Shown here in pieces: positions 16,832 through 25,533 of a stretch of 64,000 bases of DNA. The translations under genes and the position numbers were made by a program. Numbering within the stretch: the stretch's first letter is position 1; the number at the start of each line of letters is the position of its first letter. The DNA is from Hymenobacter properus (GTDB lineage Bacteria > Bacteroidota > Bacteroidia > Cytophagales > Hymenobacteraceae): NCBI RefSeq assembly GCF_015694735.1, contig NZ_JADQDP010000002.1, positions 496,001 through 560,000 on the forward strand, given 5' to 3'. The notes beneath the pieces are model-generated. The model did no database searches. It saw only the letters and a list, made by a program, of their open reading frames with translations, and was not told the origin of the DNA.

Positions 16832-17350
16832 TCATCGTCTGGCCACTGCCACCGAGGCCGCTGGCGCCACTGCATAAGTGGCCAGCTGGCCCTCGTCAAG
16901 GTTGCCGTTGAACCACTCGCTCTCGATGGTGGCGCCCAGCTTTTGGTAGAAGGCAATGGCGGGCTCGTTCCAGTTCAGCACCTGCCACTTCAGGCGCACG
17001 GCGCCGGAGGCGCGGGCCTCGGCCACCACGGCATCGAACAGCAGCCGGCCCAGGCCGCCGCGCCGCGCCGCTTCGGTCACCACCAAGTCTTCCAAATAAA
17101 GCATCCGGCCCTTCCAGGTGGAGTAGGCGGTGTAGAACAGCGCGAGGCCGATAATTTCGGCGGCCTCGTTTTCCAGCACAAAAAATCCAAAGATGGGCGC
17201 CGGGCCAAACCCGTCGCGCTGCATGGCCGTCAGCGTGTTGGTCACGGCCTCGGGCGCGCGCTCGTACAGCGCCAGCTCGTGAATCAGGCCCAGCACCTGG
17301 GGCAAATCGGCTTCGACGCCGCGGCGAATGGTGTAATTATCAGTAGCCAA
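16832..17350 (-). CDS. GNAT-family N-acetyltransferase
   Basis: 172 residues with the GNAT fold: YTIRRGVEADLPQVLGLIHELALYE at the start, strand 4 (LYLEDLVVTEAARR), acetyl-CoA pyrophosphate loop RRGGLGRLLF and helix, and the C-terminal W-x-VLNWNEPAIAFYQKLGA motif. This pattern resembles the diamine (spermidine/spermine-like) or thialysine acetyltransferase group, so the acceptor may be an amine. Convergent with the T9SS protein gene. Confidence 0.85.
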   Translation of the reverse strand: MATDNYTIRRGVEADLPQVLGLIHELALYERAPEAVTNTLTAMQRDGFGPAPIFGFFVLENEAAEIIGLALFYTAYSTWKGRMLYLEDLVVTEAARRGGLGRLLFDAVVAEARASGAVRLKWQVLNWNEPAIAFYQKLGATIESEWFNGNLDEGQLATYAVAPAASVAVARR

Positions 17351-17390
17351 AGGAAGAAAGGAAAAAGTGGGAAGAAGGGCTTTAACGAAA

Positions 17391-17436
17391 AATGAGCAAT
17401 GAGAAACGCCTCATCCGGCATGTCTCATTGCTCATT
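17391..17436. repeat. 14-bp inverted repeat made of two 7-bp units per arm
   Basis: Arms 17391-17404 (AATGAGC AATGAGA) and 17423-17436 are perfect reverse complements with an 18-nt loop, located between two minus-strand genes. Confidence 0.8.
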
Positions 17437-17457
17437 GCGAAGCTGCCAAGGGCCAGA

Positions 17458-17688
17458 TTACATCTGGGGCTGCATCTTTTTGATGTCTTCGGTGGCGTTC
17501 ACGGCGTTCAGCTCGCGGAACTGCTCGGCCTGCTTGGCACCCTTGGTGGTGTCGGGCGCGGCGGGCAGGGGCGGCAGCGTGGCGGTGGCAATATCGTCGT
17601 CACCCTCCGTGGCCGAAGGACCGCAGGACGGCAGCGTAAACGACAGCAGGGCAGCGGCCAGCAGGCCGGGGAGGAGCGTTTTTTTCAT
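17458..17688 (-). CDS. Small predicted lipoprotein
   Basis: 76 residues: MKKTLLPGLLAAALLSFTLPSC is a lipoprotein signal with the acylated Cys at residue 22, then an acidic, Pro/Thr-rich linker and a short polar tail. No known domain. ATG at 17688 was chosen because it begins the signal peptide; the frame to 17796 adds unrelated residues. Confidence 0.65.
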   Translation of the reverse strand: MKKTLLPGLLAAALLSFTLPSCGPSATEGDDDIATATLPPLPAAPDTTKGAKQAEQFRELNAVNATEDIKKMQPQM

Positions 17689-17792
17689 TGTATGGGAAAA
17701 CGAATGCGGGCGCAAGTTACGCACGGAGTGCGGCTTGCCATACGGAAAATCGCGGCGGCAGGCTGCAACCACCGATGCCAGCGCCGCTGGCT

Positions 17793-18970
17793 TCATTCCA
17801 TTACCTTAAACCACGGAACTCCCAGCGCACCCGGCATGAGGCGCACCCGCACGCGGCTGCCGGGCCGTAGCCGGCGGTAGTAAGCCTTGCTCACGTGCAC
17901 CGTAGTCGAGTCGGAGAAAGGTCCCCACGGCTGCACCACGGCGCTGAAGCCGGGCAGTTCGTCGTCGTTGATGTACTTCCGCAGCAGAACAGGCCGGTAG
18001 TCGACGGCCCGGCCGGTGTCGAAAGCCACGTCATAAGCCACCGGAGCACTGTAGCCGTACAGCACGCCGTTACGACAATGATGATGACGGAGCCGCCAAT
18101 TCCCTTTTTGCTCAAGAGCTGTCTCCAACTTCCCGCCAACAGTAGCAGCGCAAACGTGCCGCCCACAGGGTACGCCCACGGCTGAATAGCCGATGTGCTA
18201 ACTAATTCTGCATCCAGCAGCATCCGGATGAATAAGCCAACCCCGGGAATTGACAAGCTCACGCCCAGTGACGGTGCCGGCGCGGCATCGGGCTCATCGG
18301 CCCGCAGCATACCGGGATATAGCCACTGTGCGGCAATAGCAGCCAGGGGAAGCAGCAGGCACGCCAGCACCGCCATGGAGTAGGGCACCGGCAGGAAAAG
18401 CAGCCACGCTGCGGCCAGCCAGCTGCCCCCGTTCAGGAGCCGCGCAGTTTGCTGGGCTTCGGCTAGTTGGCGGGCTTGGGCAGATTCCGTAGCTGGCGCT
18501 GCGAATGGTGGCTCGGACTGAATTGTGGTGGTTCGGGGGCTGAGGTTAGGGTAATATGCGACCACCCAGTCGATGATTTCGGATATGTGCTCCGTCAGCA
18601 ACCCAATTCTAACCGGGCGCTTCCGCGTGTCGGTGGGCAAGAGGCGCAAGTAGTTGCGGTCAATTTTATAGCCTCTGATTTCCATCCAAGCCAACTGGCG
18701 GTGGCCGAAAACTTCGGCCTGCGTTACGCCATCCGGCGCTATCGTTACCCGCTCCCAGATGGCCTCCACCAACCCATAGAGAAACATTATTGCCAAGCCA
18801 AACGGCAGCAAGCAGCACAGCACAAAAAACACTGGCACCGGCTGCGGCCGTAGCAGCACAGATGCGGGCAGCCCCACGAGCAATGCCACTAGCGGCGGCG
18901 CTAGCAAGCAAAAGAACCACCGCCAACGACGGGCCAGGAAATAGGAGCGACAAAGTTCCGCAGGTGGCAT
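17793..18970 (-). pseudogene. Frameshifted gene for a multi-pass membrane protein
   Basis: The N-terminal frame (start 18970) encodes about 295 plausible residues with several membrane helices (about 17-70, 180-215, 235-255, 268-300). It then switches near 18070-18080 into a low-complexity Thr/Ser/Cys-rich tail that stops at 17891. In the -1-related frame, a protein-like segment resumes at once (GVLYGYSAPVAYDVAFDTG to RVRVRLMPGALGVPWFKVME) and ends at 17793. One base appears to be missing close to the GTAACGGCGTG stretch. It is either a real inactivating frameshift or a sequencing error. Function unknown. Confidence 0.75.
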
Positions 18971-19037
18971 CAGCTATGGCAGCGGGGATACCGCTTCGTC
19001 GACAAAGATGGCCGCCGCCCCGCATTCGGCCTCCGCT

Positions 19038-19045
19038 TACCTTTG
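19038..19045 (+). promoter_or_regulatory. -7 element for a possible leaderless GT2 transcript
   Basis: TACCTTTG, matching TAnnTTTG, ends 8 bases before the ATG at 19053. No clear -33 TTG is seen. Confidence 0.4.
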
Positions 19046-19052
19046 CCGGCCC

Positions 19053-19820
19053 ATGCCCGTTCCACTTTCCGTCGTCATTATCACCTTCAACGAAGAAGCC
19101 AACATCGTCCGCTGCCTGCAGGCGCTGGGCGACGTGGCCGACGACGTGCTGGTGGTCGATTCCTTTTCCACCGACGCCACCGTGGACCTCTGCCGCCAGC
19201 ACGGCGCCCGCGTCATTCAGCATGCCTTCGCCGGCTACGTGGAGCAGAAAAACTACGCCACCAGCCAAGCGCGGTTCGACCACGTGCTCCAACTCGACGC
19301 CGACGAGGTGCTGACCGAGGAGCTGCGGCAGTCCATCCGCGCGGCCAAGCAAAACTGGCAGCACGCTGCCTACAGCCTCGCCCGCCTCACCAACTACTGC
19401 GGCCACTGGGTGCGCCACGGCGGCTGGTACCCCGACCGCAAGCTGCGCCTCTACGACCGCCGCTTGGGCCGCTGGACCGGCCTGCTCCTGCACGAGCGCT
19501 ACGAAGTGAACGAAGGTCAAACCACCGCCCCCCTCGCCGGCGACGCCCTGCACTACAGCTACCACAGCATCGCGCAGCACGTCAGCCAGCTCAACAAGTT
19601 CACCAGCATCACGGCCCAGGAGTTGGCCTTGCGCGGCAAAACTCAGGTAGGCCTGTTTCACCTGCTGCTCAAGCCGCTCTGGAAATTCGTGCACGGCTAC
19701 TTTTTCCGGTTGGGCCTGCTCGATGGCTTTGCTGGCCTGTGTATCGCCGGCATATCGGCCTGGGGCGTGTTCCTGAAATTCGCCAAGCTGAAAACCCGCA
19801 CGGAAAACGCCGAAGCATGA
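19053..19820 (+). CDS. Glycosyltransferase family 2, lipopolysaccharide-core type (WaaE/KdtX-like)
   Basis: 255 residues. The GT-A fold starts directly (PLSVVIITFNEEANIVRCLQAL), with VVDSFSTDAT, the QLDADEVLTEEL DxD region and LTNYCGHWVRHGGWYPDRKLRLYDR, typical of the WaaE-like group that adds sugars to the lipid A core. The C-terminal hydrophobic part (YFFRLGLLDGFAGL to SAWGVFLKF) is a membrane-associated helix. ATG at 19053 was chosen because the GT-A strand begins there. The stop codon overlaps the start of the GT9 gene (ATGA), so the two are translated together. Confidence 0.88.
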   Translation: MPVPLSVVIITFNEEANIVRCLQALGDVADDVLVVDSFSTDATVDLCRQHGARVIQHAFAGYVEQKNYATSQARFDHVLQLDADEVLTEELRQSIRAAKQNWQHAAYSLARLTNYCGHWVRHGGWYPDRKLRLYDRRLGRWTGLLLHERYEVNEGQTTAPLAGDALHYSYHSIAQHVSQLNKFTSITAQELALRGKTQVGLFHLLLKPLWKFVHGYFFRLGLLDGFAGLCIAGISAWGVFLKFAKLKTRTENAEA

Positions 19821-20854
19821 GCCAGACCTTCCTCGTCTCCCGTACCGATGCCATCGGCGACGTGGTGCTGACCCTGCCCGTGGCGGGGCAGCTCAAGCTG
19901 CTGTTTCCCGGTTGCCGGGTGGTGCTCATCGGCCGCACCTACACCGCGCCTGTAGCGTCGGCCTGCCCGTGGGTCGATGATTTTCTGAACCTGGACGAAC
20001 TGCTGAAGCTGCCGGAGCCTGAGCAAGTGGCTGCCTTGCGTAGCTACAGCGCCGCAGCCATCATCCACGTCTTCCCCAATAAAACCCTGGCGCGTCTCGC
20101 CCGGAAGGCTCGAATTCCCGTTCGCATCGGCACGCGCAACCGCTGGCAGCACTGGCTCACCTGCAACCGGCTGGTGGCCCTCAGCCGCCGCCACTCGCCC
20201 CTGCACGAGTCCCAGCTGAATCTAAAGCTGCTCCACCCCCTGGGTTTCCTCGAAACCCCGCCTTTGTCCGAAGTAGCCAAGCTGGTGCGCCTGCAAGCCG
20301 CCGAGCCGTTGGCGTCCGCGTTTCAGGAACTACTCCATCGGCGTCAACCCGGCCAGCTCAACGTCCTTCTGCACCCGCGCAGCCGGGGCAGCGCCCGCGA
20401 GTGGGGGCTGGATAATTATGCTCGCCTCGCTCAACTGCTGCACGCGGCCGGCCACCGCGTCTTCGTCACCGGCACGGCCGCGGAAGGGGAGGAGCTGGCC
20501 GACTGGCTGACGCAAAACGCCGCCTTTCTCGCCGCCGACCTCACCGGCCAGCTCAGCCTGCCCCAGTTCATCGCCTTTATTGCCGCCGCCGATGGCCTCG
20601 TGGCCGGCAGCACCGGCCCGCTTCACTTGGCCGCTGCGCTGGGCCGACACGCGCTGGGCCTCTACCCGCCCATCCGGCCCATGCACCCCGGCCGTTGGGC
20701 CCCGCTGGGTGCACACGCTGGCTTCGTCGTGTTCGACAAGCCGAACTGCGAGGACTGCCGCCAGCAGCCTGCCGCTTGCACCTGCATCCGGGCCATTGAG
20801 GCCGCCGCGGTGGTGGCACAAGTAGCCGCGTGGCAGCGCTTGCCTGCGCTATAA
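19817..20854 (+). CDS. Glycosyltransferase family 9 (heptosyltransferase-like)
   Basis: 345 residues with the GT-B fold of ADP-heptose:LPS heptosyltransferases: FLVSRTDAIGDVVLTLPV at the N-terminus, the LHPRSRGSAREWGLDNYARLAQ donor-side segment, and DGLVAGSTGPLHLAAALG near the C-terminus. A CEDCRQQPAACTC cluster near the end is Cys-rich, as in some Bacteroidota members. Likely acts with the adjacent GT2 on the lipopolysaccharide core. The start codon overlaps the GT2 stop by four bases. Confidence 0.88.
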   Translation: MSQTFLVSRTDAIGDVVLTLPVAGQLKLLFPGCRVVLIGRTYTAPVASACPWVDDFLNLDELLKLPEPEQVAALRSYSAAAIIHVFPNKTLARLARKARIPVRIGTRNRWQHWLTCNRLVALSRRHSPLHESQLNLKLLHPLGFLETPPLSEVAKLVRLQAAEPLASAFQELLHRRQPGQLNVLLHPRSRGSAREWGLDNYARLAQLLHAAGHRVFVTGTAAEGEELADWLTQNAAFLAADLTGQLSLPQFIAFIAAADGLVAGSTGPLHLAAALGRHALGLYPPIRPMHPGRWAPLGAHAGFVVFDKPNCEDCRQQPAACTCIRAIEAAAVVAQVAAWQRLPAL

Positions 20855-21145
20855 AAGCCGGATGCTAGCAAACATATTCAGGTCAATTCGACTACTTCGT
20901 TTGTTAGTTAATAGCCGCTACGCAACCCAGCGGGCGGCGCCCTGCGTACATCGGGCGGCGCTTAGCCCACCAGAAGATGCATTTTTAGGTGTTTTTAATG
21001 CCTAAAGCGTGCTTTGCTGGCTAGCTTCGCGCCGACGAAAAGCAACCCGGCCACCCATTTTCCCGAGTTGCCGATTGCGCCAGATTTTTTCCTAATTCCC
21101 TATTCCTTCGTAGGTTTCGACCTGCAATTTCCCCCGCCCACCTGT

Positions 21146-21790
21146 ATGAGCGATTCTCCCGAACGGGTTAAACTGAGCAAAGAGGAAAAAGACCGCCGCT
21201 TCCAGGCCGAGCTCATGCCCGTGCTCGACCCGCTCTACAACTTTGCCTACCGGCTCACCCTCGACGAGGACGATGCCAACGACCTCGTGCAGGAAACCTA
21301 CCTCAAGGCGTACCGCTTTTTCGAGTACTTCGAGCCCGGTACCAATGCCAAGGCCTGGCTTTTCCGCATTCTCAAGAATTCGTTCATCAACGACTTCCGC
21401 AAGAAGAGCAAGCAGCCCGCCAAGGTCGACTACAGCGAGATTGAGGGCTATTACAACCCCGACGATGTAGAAGCCGAGGGCGAAGTAGGCGCTTCGTCGT
21501 CCGATATGCGCCAGCAGTCGGCCCGCGACCTGATTGGCGACGAAGTAGCCAGCGCGCTAAATTCTTTGCCGGTCGATTTCCGCACCGTCATCATCCTCTG
21601 CGACCTCGAAGGCTTTACCTACGAGGAAATGGCCAAAGTGCTTGATATTCCGATTGGTACGGTGCGTTCGCGCCTGCACCGGGCCCGCAATTTCCTCAAA
21701 GACAAGCTGGAGAAATACGCCCAATCAATGGGATATGGCAATGACGCTATTGACGGCGAAACGGAACTAACCGACTCCGAAAATAATTAA
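21146..21790 (+). CDS. ECF-type RNA polymerase sigma factor
   Basis: 214 residues. Region 2 (LYNFAYRLTLDEDDANDLVQETYLKAYRFF, about 31-60) and region 4 (LPVDFRTVIILCDLEGFTYEEMAKVLDIPIGTVRSRLHRAR, about 145-185) are complete, joined by an acidic linker; region 3 is absent, as in ECF sigmas. ATG at 21146 was chosen; the longer frame to 21014 runs through untranslated-looking sequence. It is followed 77 bases downstream by a zinc-finger protein that probably controls it. Confidence 0.9.
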   Translation: MSDSPERVKLSKEEKDRRFQAELMPVLDPLYNFAYRLTLDEDDANDLVQETYLKAYRFFEYFEPGTNAKAWLFRILKNSFINDFRKKSKQPAKVDYSEIEGYYNPDDVEAEGEVGASSSDMRQQSARDLIGDEVASALNSLPVDFRTVIILCDLEGFTYEEMAKVLDIPIGTVRSRLHRARNFLKDKLEKYAQSMGYGNDAIDGETELTDSENN

Positions 21791-21867
21791 CCCTCCCGAC
21801 AAGCGCACCGAGTCGGTACTTAGGTCGCATTTCCTTGGCGTTCACTTCTTTCCCGGCCTTTTCAATT

Positions 21868-22167
21868 ATGACCCCATCTGCTACTACGAAAACCAATACG
21901 TCGGCCCCCGTTGCTGCTACCCCCGACAACGGCCCCGACTGTGAACGCGTGAATACTGTACTTGACCAACTCATCGAAGGCCAGCCCCTGACCATGGAAG
22001 AAGAGGATTACCTCATCGACCACGCCAACGACTGCTCGCCTTGCTTCGACGACATCGAGAAGCAGCGCATCTTCATCTCCTTCCTGAAGCAGCGCGTGCC
22101 CTCCCCGTCGACGCCCGCCTCCCTCCACAACTCCATTTTGGCCCGTGTGGGGGCCGTGGTGGCCTAA
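21868..22167 (+). CDS. Zinc-finger anti-sigma-like protein
   Basis: 99 residues, cytosolic, without a membrane helix. The DYLIDHANDCSPCFDDIEKQR segment carries the His-x3-Cys-x2-Cys signature of ZAS-type anti-sigma factors, followed by an amphipathic helix FISFLKQRVP. The position directly after an ECF sigma gene suggests it binds that sigma factor. ATG at 21868 chosen because the preceding residues are not family-like. Confidence 0.75.
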   Translation: MTPSATTKTNTSAPVAATPDNGPDCERVNTVLDQLIEGQPLTMEEEDYLIDHANDCSPCFDDIEKQRIFISFLKQRVPSPSTPASLHNSILARVGAVVA

Positions 22168-22184
22168 TACCGGCTCCGACGGCT

Positions 22185-22192
22185 TAGCTTTG
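22185..22192 (+). promoter_or_regulatory. -7 element for a possible leaderless gmk transcript
   Basis: TAGCTTTG ends 5 bases before the gmk ATG at 22197, so transcription would start at or next to the start codon. Confidence 0.4.
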
Positions 22193-22196
22193 CGTG

Positions 22197-22781
22197 ATGC
22201 AAGGCAAAATCATCGTGTTTTCGGCGCCCTCGGGCGCGGGCAAAACCACTATTGTGCACCGGCTCATGGAGCGGGTGCCGGAGCTGAGCTTTTCCATTTC
22301 GGCCTGCACCCGCGACCGTCGCGGCCGGGCCGAAGAGAATGGCAAGGACTACTATTTCATCACGGCAGATGAATTCCAGGACAAAATTCGGCACGACGAA
22401 TTTGTGGAATGGGAGGAAGTCTACGAGGGTGCCTTCTATGGCACGCTCAAGTCGGAAATCGAACGCATCTGGGACAGCGGCAAGCACGCCATTCTCGATG
22501 TGGATGTGAAAGGTGGTCTCAGCATCAAGGATTTCTACAAAGACCGCGCGCTGGCCATTTTCGTGCGCCCGCCGTCCATCGAAGTCCTGGAACAGCGCCT
22601 GCAAGCCCGCGCCACCGACTCACAATCCAGCATTTCCTCACGGGTATACAAGGCCAAGTTCGAATTGGCGTTTGAAGACCGGTTCGACGTAACCGTCGTC
22701 AACGACAACCTCGACGAAGCCAGCGCCCACGCCGAAAAGCTTGTGCGTGAGTTCATCAGCGCCGAGCCGGCCGTGGTATGA
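22197..22781 (+). CDS. gmk: Guanylate kinase
   Basis: 194 residues. Phosphorylates GMP to GDP with ATP. P-loop SAPSGAGKTTIV at about 9-20; the GMP-binding segment is seen in SISACTRDRRGRAEENGKDYYFI and EEVYEGAFYGT; the LID-side Arg-rich helix is VLEQRLQARATDS. Length is normal. ATG at 22197 is preferred over the adjacent in-frame GTG at 22194. It overlaps nadD by four bases. Confidence 0.95.
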   Translation: MQGKIIVFSAPSGAGKTTIVHRLMERVPELSFSISACTRDRRGRAEENGKDYYFITADEFQDKIRHDEFVEWEEVYEGAFYGTLKSEIERIWDSGKHAILDVDVKGGLSIKDFYKDRALAIFVRPPSIEVLEQRLQARATDSQSSISSRVYKAKFELAFEDRFDVTVVNDNLDEASAHAEKLVREFISAEPAVV

Positions 22782-23341
22782 GCCGACGCATCGGCCTGCT
22801 CTTCGGCTCGTTCAACCCCGTGCACATCGGCCACCTCATCTTGGCCGAGCACTTCGCCACGCGCACCGATTTAGCCGAAGTCTGGCTCGTCGTCACGCCG
22901 CACAACCCCTTCAAAGCCACTGCCGACCTGCGGCCCGAAGCCGAGCGCCTACGCCTGGTCGAGCTGGCCATTGCCGGCAACCCGCGCCTGCGCGCCGAAG
23001 ACATCGAGTTCGGCCTGCCGCGCCCCAGCTACACCATTGCCACCCTCGACGCCCTGCGTCAGCGCCACCCCACGCACGATTTCGTGCTCCTCATGGGCTC
23101 CGACAACCTTCCTGGCCTCCCGCGCTGGCAGGAAGCGCCGCGTCTGCTGGCCGAAGTGGACATCTACGTGTACCCACGCCCCGGCACCGAGCTACCTGAC
23201 CTGACCACATTTCCCCGCGTTCAGGTCATAGCCGCCCCGCTACTCGACATATCGGCCACCTACATCCGCGAAAGCCTGCGCGCCAGCCGCAGCATCCGCT
23301 ACCTTGTGCCTGCCGCCGTCGAGGCCGAGCTTCTAAAGTAG
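22778..23341 (+). CDS. nadD: Nicotinate-nucleotide adenylyltransferase
   Basis: 187 residues. Adenylates nicotinate mononucleotide in NAD synthesis. The nucleotidyltransferase motif LFGSFNPVHIGHL (the (H/T)xGH site) is at the start, and ISATYIRESL near the end is the ATP-binding (S/T)xxxxR motif. The start codon overlaps the gmk stop (ATGA), so the two are co-translated. Ends at a bidirectional terminator facing frr. Confidence 0.95.
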   Translation: MSRRIGLLFGSFNPVHIGHLILAEHFATRTDLAEVWLVVTPHNPFKATADLRPEAERLRLVELAIAGNPRLRAEDIEFGLPRPSYTIATLDALRQRHPTHDFVLLMGSDNLPGLPRWQEAPRLLAEVDIYVYPRPGTELPDLTTFPRVQVIAAPLLDISATYIRESLRASRSIRYLVPAAVEAELLK

Positions 23342-23380
23342 CAAAGCACAGCGCACCTCTACGGTAACTTCCCAAACAAT

Positions 23381-23413
23381 AAAAAAGCCCGACGATAACT
23401 CGCCGGGCTTTTT
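23381..23413. terminator. Bidirectional terminator between nadD and frr
   Basis: AAAAAGCCCG (23382-23391) pairs with CGGGCTTTTT (23404-23413); the two flanking genes converge here. Confidence 0.85.
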
Positions 23414-23433
23414 CGCATCAAGAAATGACCAAA

Positions 23434-23997
23434 TCAGATAGTCATAATCTCCGATTCTTTCTTGCTGAGTACCTTCTCAACCTCGGCGATGTAAGTGTCG
23501 GTAGTTTTCTGCACTTTCTCCTCAGCCGACTTCACGGCATCTTCCGAAGCACCTTCTTTCAACAACTTGCGCAGCGCCTCGTTCACATCCTTGCGGATGC
23601 CGCGCACGCGCACCTTGCCGGCCTCGCCTTCGTTTTTGGCTTGCTTCACCAACTCACGGCGGCGCTCCTCAGTCATGGCCGGGATGTTGAGGCGCACACC
23701 TTCGGCATCCGACATCGGGTTCAGGCCCAGGTCGCTGTTCTTAATGGCCTTAACGACCTCGCTAATCATGTTCTTCTCCCAGGGCTTGATGAACAGCGAG
23801 CGGGCATCCGGCGCCGAGATGTTCGCAATCTGGCCGATGGGCGTGGGCGTGCCGTAGTAGTCCACCCGCAGGCTGTCGAGCATAGCCGGCGAGGCCTTGC
23901 CGGCGCGGATGCGGCTCATTTCCACGTTCACGTGGGCTAGGGCCTTGCCCATCGATTCTACCAGCTCATCAAGGTAAAACTGAATTTCTTCGTCCAT
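23434..23997 (-). CDS. frr: Ribosome recycling factor
   Basis: 187 residues, full length. Releases the ribosome from mRNA after termination together with EF-G. The SRIRAGKASPAMLDSLRVDYYG hinge region, NISAPDARSLFIKPWEK and the basic helix EERRRELVKQAKNEGEAGKVRVRGIRKD are diagnostic. It lies downstream of pyrH on the same strand, the usual pyrH-frr order, but separated by an inverted heptamer array. Confidence 0.97.
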   Translation of the reverse strand: MDEEIQFYLDELVESMGKALAHVNVEMSRIRAGKASPAMLDSLRVDYYGTPTPIGQIANISAPDARSLFIKPWEKNMISEVVKAIKNSDLGLNPMSDAEGVRLNIPAMTEERRRELVKQAKNEGEAGKVRVRGIRKDVNEALRKLLKEGASEDAVKSAEEKVQKTTDTYIAEVEKVLSKKESEIMTI

Positions 23998-24000
23998 TTT

Positions 24001-24098
24001 GTTAGTTGTCAGTTGATAGTTGTCCGTTGTCAGGTTCTGCTATCAGTGTGGTTTCTCGATACAAACTAACAACTGACAACAAGCAACTGACAACTAAA
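24001..24098. repeat. Inverted array of degenerate 7-bp units between pyrH and frr
   Basis: Five units based on GTYAGTT (24001-24035) face five units based on AACTRAC (24064-24098) across 28 bases, so the arrays can form one long imperfect hairpin. The right array is nearly identical (32 of 35) to the one at 43503-43537. Confidence 0.85.
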
Positions 24099-24100
24099 AA

Positions 24101-24895
24101 TTAAGCTTGTTCCGGTAGCTTGCCCACCAGCGGCTGCAACAGGCTGTTGATGGGGTCGAGGGCGTGCTTGCGGCCATCGCCCTTGCCGCCGTCGTGCACC
24201 AGCGTGCCCATCGGCTCGCCGTTCAGCAGGCGCTCTAGGTTGCCGGCCGTGTTCATGTCGAACACGATGATGGGCAGGTTATTCTCCTTGCACAGCGTGA
24301 AGGCCGTCATGTCCATCACATTCAGCTTCTTGCTCAGCACCTCGTCGAAGGTAATTTCCGCGTAGCGCGTAGCGGTGGGGTCCTTCTCTGGGTCGGCCGT
24401 ATAAATGCCGTCCACGCGGGTGCCCTTCAGCACCACGTCGGCTTCAATCTCGATGGCGCGCAACGACGCAGCCGAGTCGGTAGTGAAGTAAGGCGAGCCG
24501 ATGCCGGCCCCGAAAATCACCACGCGGCCCTTCTCCAGGTGCCGCACGGCGCGGCGCCGGATATACGGCTCGCACACCCGCTGAATGGTGAGGCCCGACA
24601 GCAGGCGCGTGCTCACGTCCAGCTTTTCGAGGGCACTTTGCAGGGCCATGGAGTTGATGACCGTGGCCAGCATGCCCATGTAGTCGCCCTGCACGCGGTC
24701 GAGGCCGAAGGCTTCTGCCTCCACGCCGCGGTAAATGTTGCCGCCGCCAATCACGACGGCCACCTGCACGCCAGTAGCGGCCACGGCTTTAATTTCGGAG
24801 GCGTATTGCATCAGCCGCTCGGCGTCGATGCCGTACTGCTGCTGGCCCATCAGCGCTTCGCCGCTGAGCTTGAGGAGGATGCGGTTGTATTTCAA
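24101..24895 (-). CDS. pyrH: UMP kinase
   Basis: 264 residues, amino-acid-kinase fold. Converts UMP to UDP with [64 protein letters not shown] and [18 protein letters not shown] are the family motifs. The C-terminal 30 residues (after [10 protein letters not shown]) extend past the usual bacterial end. It lies 37 bases after the biotin-carrier gene on the same strand, so a three-gene operon with frr is likely. Confidence 0.96.
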   Translation of the reverse strand: MKYNRILLKLSGEALMGQQQYGIDAERLMQYASEIKAVAATGVQVAVVIGGGNIYRGVEAEAFGLDRVQGDYMGMLATVINSMALQSALEKLDVSTRLLSGLTIQRVCEPYIRRRAVRHLEKGRVVIFGAGIGSPYFTTDSAASLRAIEIEADVVLKGTRVDGIYTADPEKDPTATRYAEITFDEVLSKKLNVMDMTAFTLCKENNLPIIVFDMNTAGNLERLLNGEPMGTLVHDGGKGDGRKHALDPINSLLQPLVGKLPEQA

Positions 24896-24932
24896 GTCGT
24901 AATGAATAAGAATGTCGGAATAATAAGGCCGG

Positions 24933-25436
24933 TTACGAAAACTGCACCAGCACCTGTCCTTTCTGCACGTTGTCGCGCAGGTTTACCTTGATGCTGCCCA
25001 CGGTACCATCGGCCGGTGCTTTCAGGATGTTCTCCATTTTCATGGCTTCGAGCACCAGCAGCGGGTCGCCTTTGTGTACGGCCTGGCCGGGCGCCACCCG
25101 AATGTCTACGATAAGACCGGGCATGGGGGCTTTGAGCTCATTTACTTTCGCGGCGGTGGCGTCGCTCATACCCAAGCGTTCGAGCAGCAGGTCGAACCGG
25201 TCTTTGGCATTAAGCTCAACGCGCTGGCCATTGATTTTGAACACAATGCTTTTTGTGGCGAAGTCGGCCGCTACAACTTCGGCGTTGTAGGAGCGACCTT
25301 CGTGCAGCACATGAAAGCGGCCTTCGCCCAAATCGACTAAATCCCAGGCAAAAGGCTCACCATTGAGCGTGACGGTGTCGGCGGCGCGGTAGTCAACTTC
25401 CCAGAGTTGACCAGGGCCGGTGCTGATTTGAAGCAT
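24933..25436 (-). CDS. Biotin carboxyl carrier protein (acyl-CoA carboxylase subunit type)
   Basis: 167 residues. The C-terminal biotinyl domain (about 95-167) carries [14 protein letters not shown], the lysine of which is biotinylated. The N-terminal beta-rich part resembles the BT domain of propionyl-/methylcrotonyl-CoA carboxylases or the pyruvate-carboxylase-like carrier. The cognate carboxylase subunits are not in the window, so the substrate is unknown. ATG at 25436 was chosen over an upstream frame to 25490. Divergent from the aminopeptidase gene. Confidence 0.85.
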   Translation of the reverse strand: MLQISTGPGQLWEVDYRAADTVTLNGEPFAWDLVDLGEGRFHVLHEGRSYNAEVVAADFATKSIVFKINGQRVELNAKDRFDLLLERLGMSDATAAKVNELKAPMPGLIVDIRVAPGQAVHKGDPLLVLEAMKMENILKAPADGTVGSIKVNLRDNVQKGQVLVQFS

Positions 25437-25533
25437 CTGCGGTGAATAGGGTGGGAGGAAAGCTGGGGTTAAAGGTAGCCCAAATCTCAAATTAATTCAG
25501 AAATTGACGCGTTTTTCGCCCGTTCTTGTTGGC

